A stretch of 64,000 bases of DNA from Vitrella brassicaformis (taxonomy: Eukaryota; Sar; Vitrellaceae). Below are positions 1-10,717 of the stretch, piece by piece. The notes below the pieces were generated by a model that made no database searches, was not told the origin of the DNA, and saw only the letters and a program-made list of their open reading frames with translations. Numbering within the stretch: position 1 is the first letter of the stretch; the number at the start of each line of letters is the position of its first letter. The position numbers and the translations under genes are program-made. The stretch spans positions 28,408-92,407 of the forward strand of contig CDMY01000323.1 in the NCBI GenBank assembly GCA_001179505.1. Reading direction: 5' to 3'.

Positions 1-157
1 GCAGGAGCTTCAGCCGCCTCGGGTCACGCCAGCCCGGAGGGAGGGCAGGGGACGGAGGAGCTGTCTCGTTGGCGGGCTGGAGGATCCTCTTGAGGGGCGA
101 GCAAGCCACGAGCGACGACGAGATGGCAAGAAGGACAGCGCATAGAGGAATCACCAT
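1..157 (-). CDS. Secreted protein, N-terminal fragment (runs off the window)
   Basis: An open minus-strand frame starts with ATG at 157 and runs off the left edge, giving 52 visible residues. It begins MVIPLCAVLLAISSSLVACS, a textbook signal peptide (short n-region, 14-residue hydrophobic core, AxxxS/C-type cleavage region). A Thr/Pro-containing stretch and a basic RDPRRLKLL segment follow. No domain can be recognised in so short a piece. The start was chosen because the signal peptide begins exactly there and nothing upstream in frame looks coding. tRNA-Ile lies 296 bp upstream on the same strand. The protein probably enters the secretory pathway; its function is unknown. The remaining exons lie outside the window. 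Confidence 0.55.
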   Translation of the reverse strand, partial: MVIPLCAVLLAISSSLVACSPLKRILQPANETAPPSPALPPGWRDPRRLKLL

Positions 158-452
158 CGGATATTCATCGACTCATCCCTTCGCATCGATGAGGTGCGAT
201 GAGGCAGCGCCCTTGTGAACCTCTCGAGTGCTGATCTGTTGCGGGAGCTGACGTGGCGCCACGCCGCTGCGGCTGCACCGCCACAAAAACGACAACAGGC
301 TGCATCAACGACACACAGTGTCACGACACACAGGACGAGAGGACGATGAAGATCCATCTGCTTTCTATCCTTTTGGTGGTGCTTCACTTCACTCACGACT
401 TGGCTGAAGCGCAGCGTGTGGATTCCCAAAAGATGAATGTATGCACATACAA

Positions 453-525
453 GGTCCTGGTCGGGCTCGAACCGACGACCTTTCGGTTATTAGCCGAATG
501 CTCTAGCCAACTGAGCCACAGGACC
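453..525 (-). tRNA. tRNA-Ile (anticodon AAU)
   Basis: Reading the minus strand, a complete cloverleaf can be drawn. It has a 7-bp acceptor stem (GGTCCTG/CAGGACC), a D arm GCTC...GAGC, and an anticodon stem TTCGG/CCGAA around the loop CTAATAA, so the anticodon is AAT (AAU in RNA). The T arm is GTCGG-TTCGAGC-CCGAC with the expected TTCGA core. There is no intron and no encoded CCA. The base after the acceptor stem is T rather than the usual A for isoleucine. A and B box internal promoter elements are present as part of the D and T arms. Confidence 0.93.
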
Positions 526-1743
526 ACTGCACCGTTTGTGGCATCGCCTTCGCATCATTCAAGCGTTCAGGCGTTGATCTGCCATGCTCGGTGATTGATT
601 GATTGTGGAGGCATCTTCTTTCGGGACGACATCTTCCACCCCCGCATCAGCCGCCGTAGCCGCCGCATGGCAACAAGGGCAGCAACATTCGATGAGTCAG
701 CCGATGTCCTTGCGCCCGCACCAAGAATGAGCATGGTGGACGTGGACCCTCATCTGCGGCTCCTGAGATCCCGCACGACGACGGTGACGAGAGCCTGAGC
801 TCCCGCCGGCAGTCCCCGTCCGCCTTCCCGATTGTTGCGATCGGGGACTGCGATTGTTCGTGTCACGGCCTCTGATGCTGATGCAGATGACAAGCCATCA
901 TCTCCACAAACTGCTACGCCTCGGGTTGATAGGCGGCCTACCGAGGCGTAGGTGCCTGACGGAGGAGCGGAAGATTTGATCGCCCCTGCATCGGCCGAGA
1001 CCCCAGCAGCCCTCCATCGCAGCCATCAGGGAGGCCGCCAGAACGATGCCACAGACGACACTAGGCATCTCGAACCATACCCATACCCGCGCCAATCCCC
1101 ATGACCCACCGTCTGGCATTGGCGGCCTGCTGAATCAGCTGCACAGCGTACGGATCCTCCATCACTCTGGCCTTCACCGCCGATCTGCTGTCTCGGAGGG
1201 TGTTGGAATGGGTGGGATGGAGAGGGATGCAGCGTCGGCATCAGCTGCCGACGATAGGTGTTGCAGCAGCTGCTAAGACGGCCACCAGAGACACGATGAC
1301 GGCGACAGAGCGGCCAATGCTGGTGCTGCTGGTACTGGTGGTGGGGCCGTGTTGGCCCAGCCGGTGGGCAGCGCACTACTGGTTACGGTGAGGGGGCTTA
1401 CCTTGGTCATGTGTCGCATCCCGTGCTGCCCATCCCGACGTGATGAGAGGGAGAGGGAGATCGATGCAATCGCGACGGTGCCAAGGCAGAGACACCAAGA
1501 CACGTCTACCGACCCTCAGCCATCTTGAATTTCATGTGTGTGTTCAGGACGACGGAGGAGTTGGTATAGCAGTCGCTGCACCACGTGCAGAAGGTGCAGT
1601 CGCTGTCTGAGGACCGACACACACTGCACGACGAGATCACCTACCTGAGAAGGCAGGTGCACTGCCCGACCTCCAAGCGACAAAGCGGCTGGCGTATGGC
1701 CTCGACAGCCAGTCCCTCTCAACTCACGGCAAGATCGAGCTGA
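526..1743. other. No gene supported
   Basis: The interval holds many short overlapping frames on both strands, none with a recognisable domain. A short frame around 1586-1680 on the plus strand reads like a helical coiled segment and may be an exon upstream of the ankyrin-like stretch that follows. It starts just after a possible acceptor TATAG at about 1584. This is too weak to call as a gene. Confidence 0.3.
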
Positions 1744-2130
1744 CCCAAACGGATTCCTCACTGTGGCCTGCCTTTGCTTCATTTGGCCGCCAACGAATGC
1801 ACGGGAGAGGAGGCCGCCGTGATCCTCGAACATCTGATCGATGCCGATGCGGCCACCGAGGCGGCGGAGGTGATTCCGGAGCCACGCGAGAAGTACGAGA
1901 CGGCAATTGACTATCTGCTTCATCGCTTACTCCGGCAATTTCAGCGAAGGAGAACTTGCAAATCGTCACGCGCCTCGTCAGCGCAGCGGCGGAAGCACCC
2001 GCCGAAGATGGACCCGACGCCTCTGCAGACATGCTTGATGGCCACGACGCCTTTCCCCATGAATACGCGTGTCGCTTCAAGCAGGAGGATGGCCAGGGCG
2101 GGGGGGTGCGCTGTGCAGTGCTGTTCGTGA
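1744..2130 (+). CDS. Possible ankyrin-repeat-like exon(s)
   Basis: A plus-strand frame contains PLLHLAANE followed by a predicted helix (GEEAAVILEHLIDAD) and then YETAIDYLLHR. This pattern resembles an ankyrin repeat (TPLHLAA...LL..GAD...G.TALDYA). A second frame from about 1945 has another amphipathic helix (NLQIVTRLVSAAAEA), so more than one exon may be present. No clear start codon or full exon chain can be built, and codon structure decays after about 2000. It could be part of a real ankyrin gene or a relic. Function, if any, would be protein-protein interaction. Confidence 0.3.
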   Translation, partial: PKRIPHCGLPLLHLAANECTGEEAAVILEHLIDADAATEAAEVIPEPREKYETAIDYLLHRLLRQFQRRRTCKSSRASSAQRRKHPPKMDPTPLQTCLMATTPFPMNTRVASSRRMARAGGCAVQCCS

Positions 2131-3122
2131 GGGTCGCATGGGGCTTGATGTGATGCGTTTTGGGTGCATTTCTTGCTCTGTTTCGCCTCGTGCGTAGTCG
2201 TGCCAGTTGCTGCCCTCTCTTTGCCCGCCGGACAGTCGTGCCAGTTGATTTCTTCATACACACCACAGGTGACTTGTCGACTTGTTGCTTGTGTGCACAA
2301 AGCAGACTTGTACATAATCCTCGTTTTGTCTCCGCACTTTTTATCTTGATTCGAAGTGGACACCTCGCATCGTGTGGGCGGACATGGAATGTGTTGGATG
2401 TATCTTGACCGTCTGCCGCACACACAACCGGCCTGTCAGCGGGTGTTCCCGCATCCCCGACTACCGCCGCCGCGTGTGTGCGCAGCCGACCTGTGTGTCC
2501 GTGACATGTGAGCACAAGGTGTTTGTCTTGCTCGTGCCCACGTGTATTCCGATGGGTGTGTTGCGTGCCTGTCATGGATGTGTGCGAGTGCCTGCCTGCC
2601 TGCCTGCCTGCCTGTCTGGATGGATGGATGGATGGATGTGTGGATGGATACATGGATTTGCGAAGTGCGTTTTGCAGGTTGCTGCCATGCTCATCTGGAC
2701 ACTAACATCGCATCTCCAGATGCGCAACCGCTGCAGATGCGCAAATGCGTCTCGTGCAGTACGACAGTGAACGGTGTGTAAGGTGGGTGTGATGAAGAGG
2801 GGAGGCTCCTATATTGTTGGCCGATAGACGTTCAGGAGACACAACAACAGAAGCCCATTCACGTGCTGCGGACACGAGCCATGCTCACCAACACACAGGA
2901 CCATCTCCTCCCCTTCCCCATCCCCGCGGCAAAAAAGGCGAGAAATGTCACGTCAAACGAAGAGCGACATTCATGCAATGTCTGTCTGCTGTCTGACCAT
3001 CTCTGCCTGTCTGTCGGCAGTGGTTGGTTGGGCGCGGACACTCACACACGTGGAACACTCACACATGTCGAGCACACATGTCTATAAAAATACGAGCCTT
3101 GTAAGGAAGGGTCAGAGTCAAG
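2131..3122. other. Repeat-rich intergenic DNA
   Basis: The stretch contains tetranucleotide runs (CTGC around 2590-2615, GGAT/TGGA at 2617-2650) and ACACAC-type sequence. Short frames here are translations of repeats. No gene, RNA or regulatory site can be supported. Confidence 0.6.
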
Positions 3123-4910
3123 TCAGTTGTTGTGGAAGACCGTGTCATAGAGGACGCCCTCGCCAGTCGTCACCGCCTTGCCCGACACCTGACATGTCCA
3201 CACACACGCGCACACACTCTTCAGTCCGTGCGTACATTCAAAAGGACGGACGCACCGACCTTCATGGCGACTTTCATCGCCGAGCCCGAGAGGCCCGATG
3301 GCCGCTTGGTGGGAATGTCCGAGGCCACCACCGGCTCCAGGGATGCCTCCACCTGACGACAAAGAGCCAACCAAGGGAGCGAGGGGTGGTGTGGTGTGTG
3401 GCTGTCTGTTTGTCGATCGGACCTCTAGCAGGCTGAATCTGGTCTTGCCCGCCACCTTGGACTCCCTGCGGTCCTCAGTGCCTGATGGACGGATGGATGG
3501 ATGGGAGATGGAGGGTGAAGGAGAGCAGAAGCAAGTATTCGCACGTACCTCTTTCGATTGAGTACTTGACGGTCTCCTGTCCGCCTGGCTCCCGGCCCGC
3601 GGCCTTCTTGTCGTTCTCCACCATCTGCAGTAGATACGCCGACAACGCCGGGATACTCGAACCAACTGCATCCACCAATCATACCACCAAACACACATCC
3701 ACACCTCTCCCCCGCCCAAGTCCGCCAACCCACCCACTCACCAGGAGGGTCTTCGTGAATGCCCACGTCCAGGCCCAGCAGCCGCCCGTGGAAGGTGCTG
3801 CCCTCGAACTCGGTGTCGGTCGTTATCAGCAGAATCTGACACAAGGGAGAGACCAACCACGCTGCACTCACCTCCTCCCTCCCTCCCTCCCTCCCTCCCT
3901 CCCTCCGTCACTGACCTCGTCAGCATTGCAGTCGCGGTCCTCCCACAGCTTTCTGTTCAGCTCGGCCTTGCGCACGGCGGCGTAGCTCTTGACGGGCACA
4001 ATCAGGTAGGGCAGCCCGATCTCCTTGGGGTACACCGCTCGGGCGTACAGCTTGACATCCATCCGCTCACCCTTGACGCTCAGCCCGACCGTCGGCGGCT
4101 TCGTGTCGGTCTCGACGTCATCAAGGGCCAACCCCAGCGTGGCAGCCATTGTGGTGGGGAAGGGCACCCCCGTGTCGACTCGGCACTCGGTGGCGTAGCC
4201 CCACCTACACCACCCTGGTGCCCCGTTGAGCAGCTCGCTGCTCACGGATATCGGCCCCACTGGCTGGGTGATGGTGAAGTCGACGCGTCCTGTCTTGTTG
4301 GGAGGCAGCTTGGACGCCATGTGGGCGAGGTCGGCGCCGGGCCCGACCAGCGTGTGGATGGCAGCGATGGTGGGGTGGCCTGGGGGAGGGGAGGGGCACA
4401 CAGGTGAGATCAGATCAGATGAGATGAGATGCGATCAGGTGGGATGGAGCGGCCATTCGTCTGTTCATCCAGGTTCACCTCCGAACGTGAGCTCCTTCAA
4501 GGGCGTCCAGATCCTCACTCTCGTATTGGCGCCGTCGGTCCCTGGCAAGCAGAACACGGTCTCGGTGCCGAACTCCCGAGCAATCGCCTGCAACCAAGGA
4601 CGGACCCACGTGTGATGTGTGTGAGCCACCACCACTATCTCTATCTCTATCTCTCTCCCTCTTCCCCTGCGCACCTGCATTTTGTCGTCAGAGATGCCCT
4701 CTGCGTCCGGGAGCACGACAATCTGTGCGCCCGAGAGGGGCTTGGACGTGAACACATCCTGCAGAGAGAGAGGGCCATGGGAACCCAGAGCACATCATAT
4801 GATGCACATTGTGGTGCTACAACGGTGGACAAGGATCACCCAGAGGGGCTGCTGCCGTCCATCCATCCATTCATCCGTACCACGAAGAAGTACTTGCGGT
4901 TGGAGGCCAT
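3123..4910 (-). CDS. PhzF-family isomerase-like protein, nine exons
   Basis: Nine exons join with consistent phases: 4910-4881, 4758-4675, 4587-4479, 4379-3916, 3835-3742, 3665-3549, 3481-3423, 3352-3260 and 3188-3123, giving 371 residues. The family is the diaminopimelate-epimerase-fold PhzF group. It matches DVFTSKPLSGAQIVVLPDAE near the N-terminus, AIAREFGTETVF with the catalytic-type Glu at residue 47 (Glu45 in PhzF), and KELTFGGHPTIAAIHTL. Near the C-terminus are GSSIPALSAYLL and VSGKAVTTGEGVLY, the glycine-rich half of the second lobe. PhzF itself isomerises a phenazine precursor. Most eukaryotic relatives have no known substrate, so no reaction is assigned. It is longer than typical PhzF proteins (about 260-300 residues) because of a charged insert around exon 6 and an extended central part. 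No targeting signal is visible, suggesting a cytosolic protein. An in-frame ATG seven codons upstream (4931) is an alternative start. Intron 4 contains a long CCCT-type repeat. Confidence 0.85.
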
Positions 4911-5328
4911 GATGCTGTCGGTTTCGGGCATTGATGGCCACCTGGCGATGCGAAAGTCGACGACGGCGATGGATGGAGGGATCAGTGGCCGAAGATCTGT
5001 GCTTGGAACATTGGCAGGGCCTTTCTGTCTGCAGATCTGTGTCAAAGAAGCCTCAAAGTGGCAGGGGAGCGATCGTCGAGACGGCGCAGTCCTTCTCGTG
5101 CTGTGCACACTGTTGCTGCGAATGGTTGAATACGACATTCTGAGACGGCCGCAAGGAAGCGGGCACTTTCGGCGCCTCGATTTGGAGGTTTAATCACAAA
5201 GCACAGTCACAAGATTCACAGTCCACTGCACTGCGGTGTCACAGGTGTATGAGTCACCCCAAGTCACATCAGATCACTGCCCTGGATATCTCTCCCTCGG
5301 CTCATCCCTCTTCACCGACCAACTCCTC

Positions 5329-8300
5329 TCACACTCCGTCGGGTGCAGTTCCGGCTGCCTGCGGCTGCCCCTGTTCCTCCCCTCCACCCTCGCCGTCGCC
5401 TCCTTCATGCTCATCGCCTTCATGGTCCATTTCGCCCGTGCCATGTGCATCATCTGACGCTGGTGCTTCATGCTCCTCTGTGGTCTCGTTGGGTGTGTCT
5501 GCTGTGGGTGGCAGCTGCACGATGTCCATGACGTGCATGCCGGTTTCCAGCAGGTGCCTCGAGAAGACGTGGTCGTGGCTGCGGATGATGGCCAGCAGCC
5601 GGGCCCAGGAGATGGCCGGGTCGCGCAGCGAATCCACCGGGGGGCGGGGCAGCAAAGGCGCCACGAAGAGGGGGCGGATGGCGCCTCTTGTCGCTTCCTC
5701 GCTGGCCAGCCGTCTGATCCGCTGGGAGAAGGTGCGCCTTAGGCGGTTCTAAAGCCATGGACACACAGCACAGCACACACACGGGATGAGATGATGCGAG
5801 AACACATGACATGGAGGGTATTAAAGCCCCTCGCCCTGCCCCACCTGCCACATGCGGAGGGCCTCCTCGGCTGTATTTGTGTCGTATCGCAGGCCCGAGG
5901 GCTGACCACCCGCACCTCCTGGGCCCCTCCTGCCGAACACGAGTGACAGCAGGCCACCCCTCCCTCCGCTGCCCTGACTTTGGCCGCTGGGTGGTGGGGA
6001 GGATGGCTCCATCCCACTGCCACCGTTGTTGTCATCATGACCATCGGCTGGGGCTGGAGCTGGTGGTGGTGGTGGTGGTGGCGGGGGGAATGGCTGTTCA
6101 TCGGTTGGGGGGCCCGGGGGAGGGTTGTTGATGAGGGCGCCATAGGCATCGATGACACGCTGGAAGTCAGACTGTTTTGTATGCACAGAGAGAGAGGGAC
6201 AGACGGATTTGGTTCATTGGTTGGTTGCATGGGCGTCTGTCTGTCTGTCTGTCTGTGATGTGTGGCTGACCATGTGGGTTCGCGTGAGGCCCATCAGGTT
6301 GGTCAATTCGTGCCACAGCACAAACAACTCATCCACACTGTTGTTCTGATACAAACAAACAAACAACCAAACAACACACGGCAGAGGCGCCATTCAGCTT
6401 GGTGATGCCTGGCATGTATCGACTGATCCTGACCGACCATGGTAGCGAGGTGCAGCGGTGACCATCGGGGCGAACCGTAATTTGTTTGCGCCAACCGACC
6501 TTGACCACACACATTCACAGAGAACATGTCTTTGCAGCCACCCATGTATACGTATGTGTCCCGCCCTCCCCCCTTCCCTCTCTCACCCTTGCCAAGGTAG
6601 TGTCTGAACGTCGCCCCTGCCAGCTCCTGCCGCCTTGACGGGTCTGCGCTCATTTGCAGGTGGATGGAGAAATCATCCGTCGGCACGGGGGCGTTGAGCT
6701 CGGCGAAGAAGGTGTAGGTCGATGCCGGCACGTTCGGGTCGCCCGTCACCTTGCGCGCGCACACCACGGGGCCGTCGCCGTCCAGCCAGAGGAACTCATA
6801 GCCGTGCGGGCCGTACGACGCCGTCCAGAGGCCGGTGAGGTGCCTCGCCACCATTCTGCCCTCGCGATGGTCTGCACGCACAGATAGCGCGGACATGTTG
6901 ACTGACACTTTGGTGCGTCATGTGGATTGTGTGGTAAGGCTCACTCACCGTATGGGGGAAGTTTGTCCCTGTACGTCGCGAGATGGTCCATCGGCAGTCG
7001 CTGCAGCACGACAGCACGCTTGTCCGACCCAGACGCCGCGCAGGCCAAATGGCTGCAGTCAGACCTACATACACACCCATCCATCCATCCCTCAATTGCG
7101 CCAGCGTGTTGAAGGCGCCTGGCTTACTTGAGCTGCACGAGCAGATATCGGTATGGGACAGGTGGTGGCGGCTTTGGCGCATACGGCATGGCGGCCACGG
7201 CGACCTCTGGCTGGTCTCTCTTTCCAGGGGGTGTTGTGAGGTGGCTGGTGGGGAGGTTGCTCTCCTCCCATGCGAGGTGCTCCCTGGTGCGGTGAGTGAT
7301 GGTCGTCTCGATGCGGTCCATTTCGTCGTCAGTGAAGCCGTCCTCGCCGTCATACTCATCCGACAAACGCTGCACGCACACAGAAACACAGGGAGAGAGA
7401 GAGAGAGGAACCAGGAGGGAGCGGAGGGAGGGATCCTTACGTACAAGGCAAAACATGTGCCACTCTCTCCGTCCACCCACCCCCTCACCTCGGCAGTGAA
7501 TGCTTCCTGCAAGGGGAGGTACCTCCGGTCGCCCAGCACGTAGACGCCGTCGATCTCGTCACGCAGCAGCCGGGGGAAGGGGATGGCGTGCGGGGGCGCC
7601 ATGGCGTCCTGCAGCAGCTGGGATGACTCCAGCCGGTAGAACGACAGCCGCTTGGTGCTCTCACTGTCTCGACCCTCTTGATCTTGCGGTTGGTGGTGGT
7701 CTTGATCTTGTTGCTGGTGGGTGGTGGGCAAAGCGAAGGCGATGGCCCTCTCTGCTGTGCAAAGTGGGGGCCACGACGTCACTGCTGCTGCCGCTGCCGC
7801 TGGTGCTCCGGGAGGTGAGGAGGCGTCACGGGTGGCGGCTTTGCCGCTAGCCCGTTCCTCCTCTGCCCTTCGCAGGCTGCCCACCGCCGCCGTCTGTCTG
7901 GCGGCTGTGACTGACCGATGCGGCGCTGCCGACGTCACCTCACCCTCGCTGTAGTCGCTGTAGTGGATGGAGAAGAAATACCTGCATGTAGACACAATGG
8001 CGAAGGTGCAACCACGTCACCGAACGATCTTCACTTTTCTTCTCTCTGTCTTACTCGAGTCTTGTGAGCGTTCTTGGGGGGCTGCCTTGTTTCGTGTTGC
8101 GGGGGTGCGATGGAGCACCAGAAGAGGCAGCAGCGGAGGTGGTGGCGCTGCTGCTGCTGCTGCTGCTGCTTTGTCGGCCTTGTTGCTCCTGCTGCAGCTC
8201 TCCGATGAGTCTTGACTGGAACCCGCTCAGAGGCCGCACTGTGCTGAGCGGATGAATGCAGATCAAACGAAACAAACACAAAAACATGAATGAAGTGGCA

Positions 8301-9018
8301 ACGAAAAGAAGTGACCTCGATGCCCACCAGAAGTGGATGGATGCGCCCCTTAGGAAGCTCAGGCAGAGAGCCCCGGACATCTCGAAATAGCTGTGCCGGT
8401 CCATGAGCTGCTTCCGCCACACACCTGTCAAAATCACATGTCAAAATCACATCTGTGCGCCCACTCCCACTCCGAGGCCCCGACTGAGTGTGCTCTCTCT
8501 GCTGGCTCACCGAAGAGGTCTTTGTGTCTGTGCAGGAAGTCGATCAGGAAGTGCCACGGCTTGGCGAGGCACGCCCCGAGGACCACATCGACAGCCAACA
8601 CGCACTCGCGGCTGTTCACGAAGTGGGTGATGTGGAAGGCGGCAGCGTTGATGCTCTGCTCCACTGCATGGAGGAAGAAGGCGCTGCTCACGCGCAGCCG
8701 CACGACAGATCTGATGTCGCAGCACGTCAGGGCGATGTCCCACACCTGACACATACAGAAAGACAGACAGAAAGACAGACGGACAGACAGACACACACGT
8801 GACAGGCCTGTCTGTCGACAGATGATGCCTGTGAGTCTTCTGTCTACTAAACTCCTCTATCTGCATCTGTCTGTGGTATTCTGTGTTTGTCTTGCGCCAT
8901 GCTGTGCTCAATTGTGCTGCATGTGCCTGTTGGCGTCAGCAAGTACCTCAGGCGGGACGGATTCCAGTGAGAGACGAGGCGGGGCCTCAGATGACGAAGA
9001 TGACGATGACGACGCCAT
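5329..9018 (-). CDS. FBXO31-like F-box protein (cyclin-D1-binding-type domain)
   Basis: A multi-exon minus-strand gene with start ATG at 9018. Exon 1 encodes a Ser-rich leader ending LESVPPE. The next exon (ending near 8512) continues VWDIALTCCDIRSVVRLR, an F-box-type helix bundle. Exons around 8424-8050 and 7990-7500 carry WRKQLMDRHSYFEM, a Ser/Ala/Gln-rich linker and FSIHYSDYSEGE. The exon near 6870-6590 has GLWTASYGPHGYEFLWL and CARKVTGDPNVPAS, and the next begins GRLAQTNYGSPRWSP across a phase-1 junction. This order (F-box, then a beta-rich domain with GLY-type YGxHG and KVTGDPNVPAG motifs) matches FBXO31 and related plant proteins. FBXO31 recruits substrates to SCF ubiquitin ligases. The 3' exons (6345-5329) carry a run of nine prolines and an acidic tail. 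I assign them to the same gene because the acceptor sites and phases fit, but they could be a separate gene. The substrate is unknown. Confidence 0.7.
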
Positions 9019-9442
9019 CACATACGCACTCGCAGCCTCGCTGCGAAGCGCTTTCTCGGTCGGGAGCGCTTTCCCGGTCGGAAGCGCGAGCTCCTCTCAA
9101 GCTCGCCATCATTGGGTCTCACATCGTTCGCTGTCTCCCACTAACCAACCAACCACTCCTTACCAAGCGCGACGCGAACGCTAGAGGTACACTACACGAA
9201 AGAAAACAGGCAGTGTGCCAGCACTCCAATTGCAGCACTCACCACGGTGCTCCTCTTCGTACGTTCTCTGTTTTGGTTGCTGTGTGTCGTTGTTCATCAG
9301 GTTCTTACTACTCGCTAGACCTTTGAATTCGTTGGAATTCGTCGCCCCGCATGGCGTGTTTATCGCTGACTCGGCTGATTATCGCTGACAGATAGCTGGT
9401 CAACTCAACTATCGCTCCTATCGCCTCAGTACCCGTACGATA

Positions 9443-10717
9443 ATGGCCATGGCCATGGCCTGTATACCACTCAACGGCATCCGCCTCGCCTCCCAGCTGG
9501 TGTGCGAGGAAGTGGCGGACAGGCTGACCGGCAACCCACTCCACACCTCTGACCCCTCCCTGCTGCCCACCACCGACGACACCCCCCCTCCCTACTTCAT
9601 CTACGGCAGCAGAATCGACCCTTGGGGCGAGGAGGTGCCCCTGGCCGGCATACCGCGGTCACGGCGGGGGACGCATCAGCATCACGGGAACCATCGTGCG
9701 CCGCTCGGCCACCTGTATGCGCGCGACATCAGGGGGAGGGAAGGGGAGTACCTGATTGACATGGTGCTTCGGAAGTCGCGCGGTCGGCACACTGAGAGGG
9801 AGAGGGGGAGGAGGCGGCGGGACAAAGCCATCAAGGAGCTCCTCAGAGACGCGGCAGAGCTCTTCGTGCACTGGTGAGACCAAGAGACAGACAGACAGAC
9901 AGACAGGAAAGCGTGAATCTCACTGATGCCTTTCCCTGTATGTTTTTTGTGCGTCAGGCCGTCATTGTGGGAGTCGATTGTGCACAAGCCGACATTGGCC
10001 CTGCTGGACGTCTACATGGCGACCCTCGCACACCCGGTCGCGCACGCACGCCGCCTGCGGCCCCCGAACATAACGCGTGAGCGAGTCGAGGTGTTTGTCG
10101 AGACGATCGTCGGTCTGTGGGAGGGCTTGCATGCCGCCCTCCCCACTGCTTTGCTCAAGATCGAGGAAGAGATGAGCGACATCCATGGGACGAGGGGAGG
10201 TTTCAAGACGCTCGGGCAAAAGGTGAGATGGGGGAGTGTCTGATGCGTCTCACATACCGACCGTTTGTGTTGCGCTGCGTTGCCTTGACAGGTGTTTGTG
10301 CTCTTCTTGCGTCATTTGTTCATCCCGTGTCGGGAGCACATCCACGCGGCGCTGCTGTCCCTCCCCCCCTCCACCCTCCTCTCTCGCGGCACATGCATGT
10401 GGCTCCATTTCGAGACCACGCATCCGCCAGCGGGCCTCCCCCTCGCCCAACTCCCCAGGAGCCCCTCCGCCCTACAACTGGCCGCAAGGGCCCTCACCGT
10501 GTGTTCCGCGGAAGGCAGCACGGAGGCGGCGAGTTGCGGGCTGGCCCGGCTGGCGTTTGGGTGCCCCGGGCTGTTTGCTGAGAGCCTGCTGCTGCCTTTT
10601 CTCGATCCGGCAGCCATAGCGTGCCTACATACGTGTGCGAGAGAGTTCAGGATGGTCGCACTGGCTGTGAGCAGGGAGGGGACGGGAGGGGGAGGGGGGG
10701 TGTCACTGATTAACTAG
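9443..10717 (+). CDS. Orphan protein, three exons
   Basis: Exons 9443-9873, 9958-10222 and 10292-10717 join with good GT-AG sites and keep one frame (373 residues, stop TAG at 10715). The start lies in a run of ATGGCC repeats, so the ATG six bases further on is equally possible. The protein begins MAMAMACIPLNGIRLASQ, has a basic Arg-rich stretch around residues 110-130 (RERGRRRRDKAIKELL), helical middle exons rich in Leu and Ala, and a Gly-rich C-terminus. No signal peptide, membrane span or known domain is visible. It is divergently paired with the F-box gene (424 bp between starts), which suggests a shared upstream region. Function unknown. Confidence 0.6.

Noticed and set aside
1724-2653. 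309-codon minus-strand open frame
   Set aside because: It is largely a translation of repeat DNA (SIHPSRQAGRQAG type) opposite the ankyrin-like stretch, without a signal, domain or splice structure.
2580-2660. Possible CRISPR or satellite array
   Set aside because: Only simple tetranucleotide runs; there are no spaced repeats with unique spacers, and the genome is eukaryotic.
6796-7995. 399-codon continuous minus-strand frame
   Set aside because: It reads through obvious introns of the F-box gene; only parts of it are real exons in that frame.
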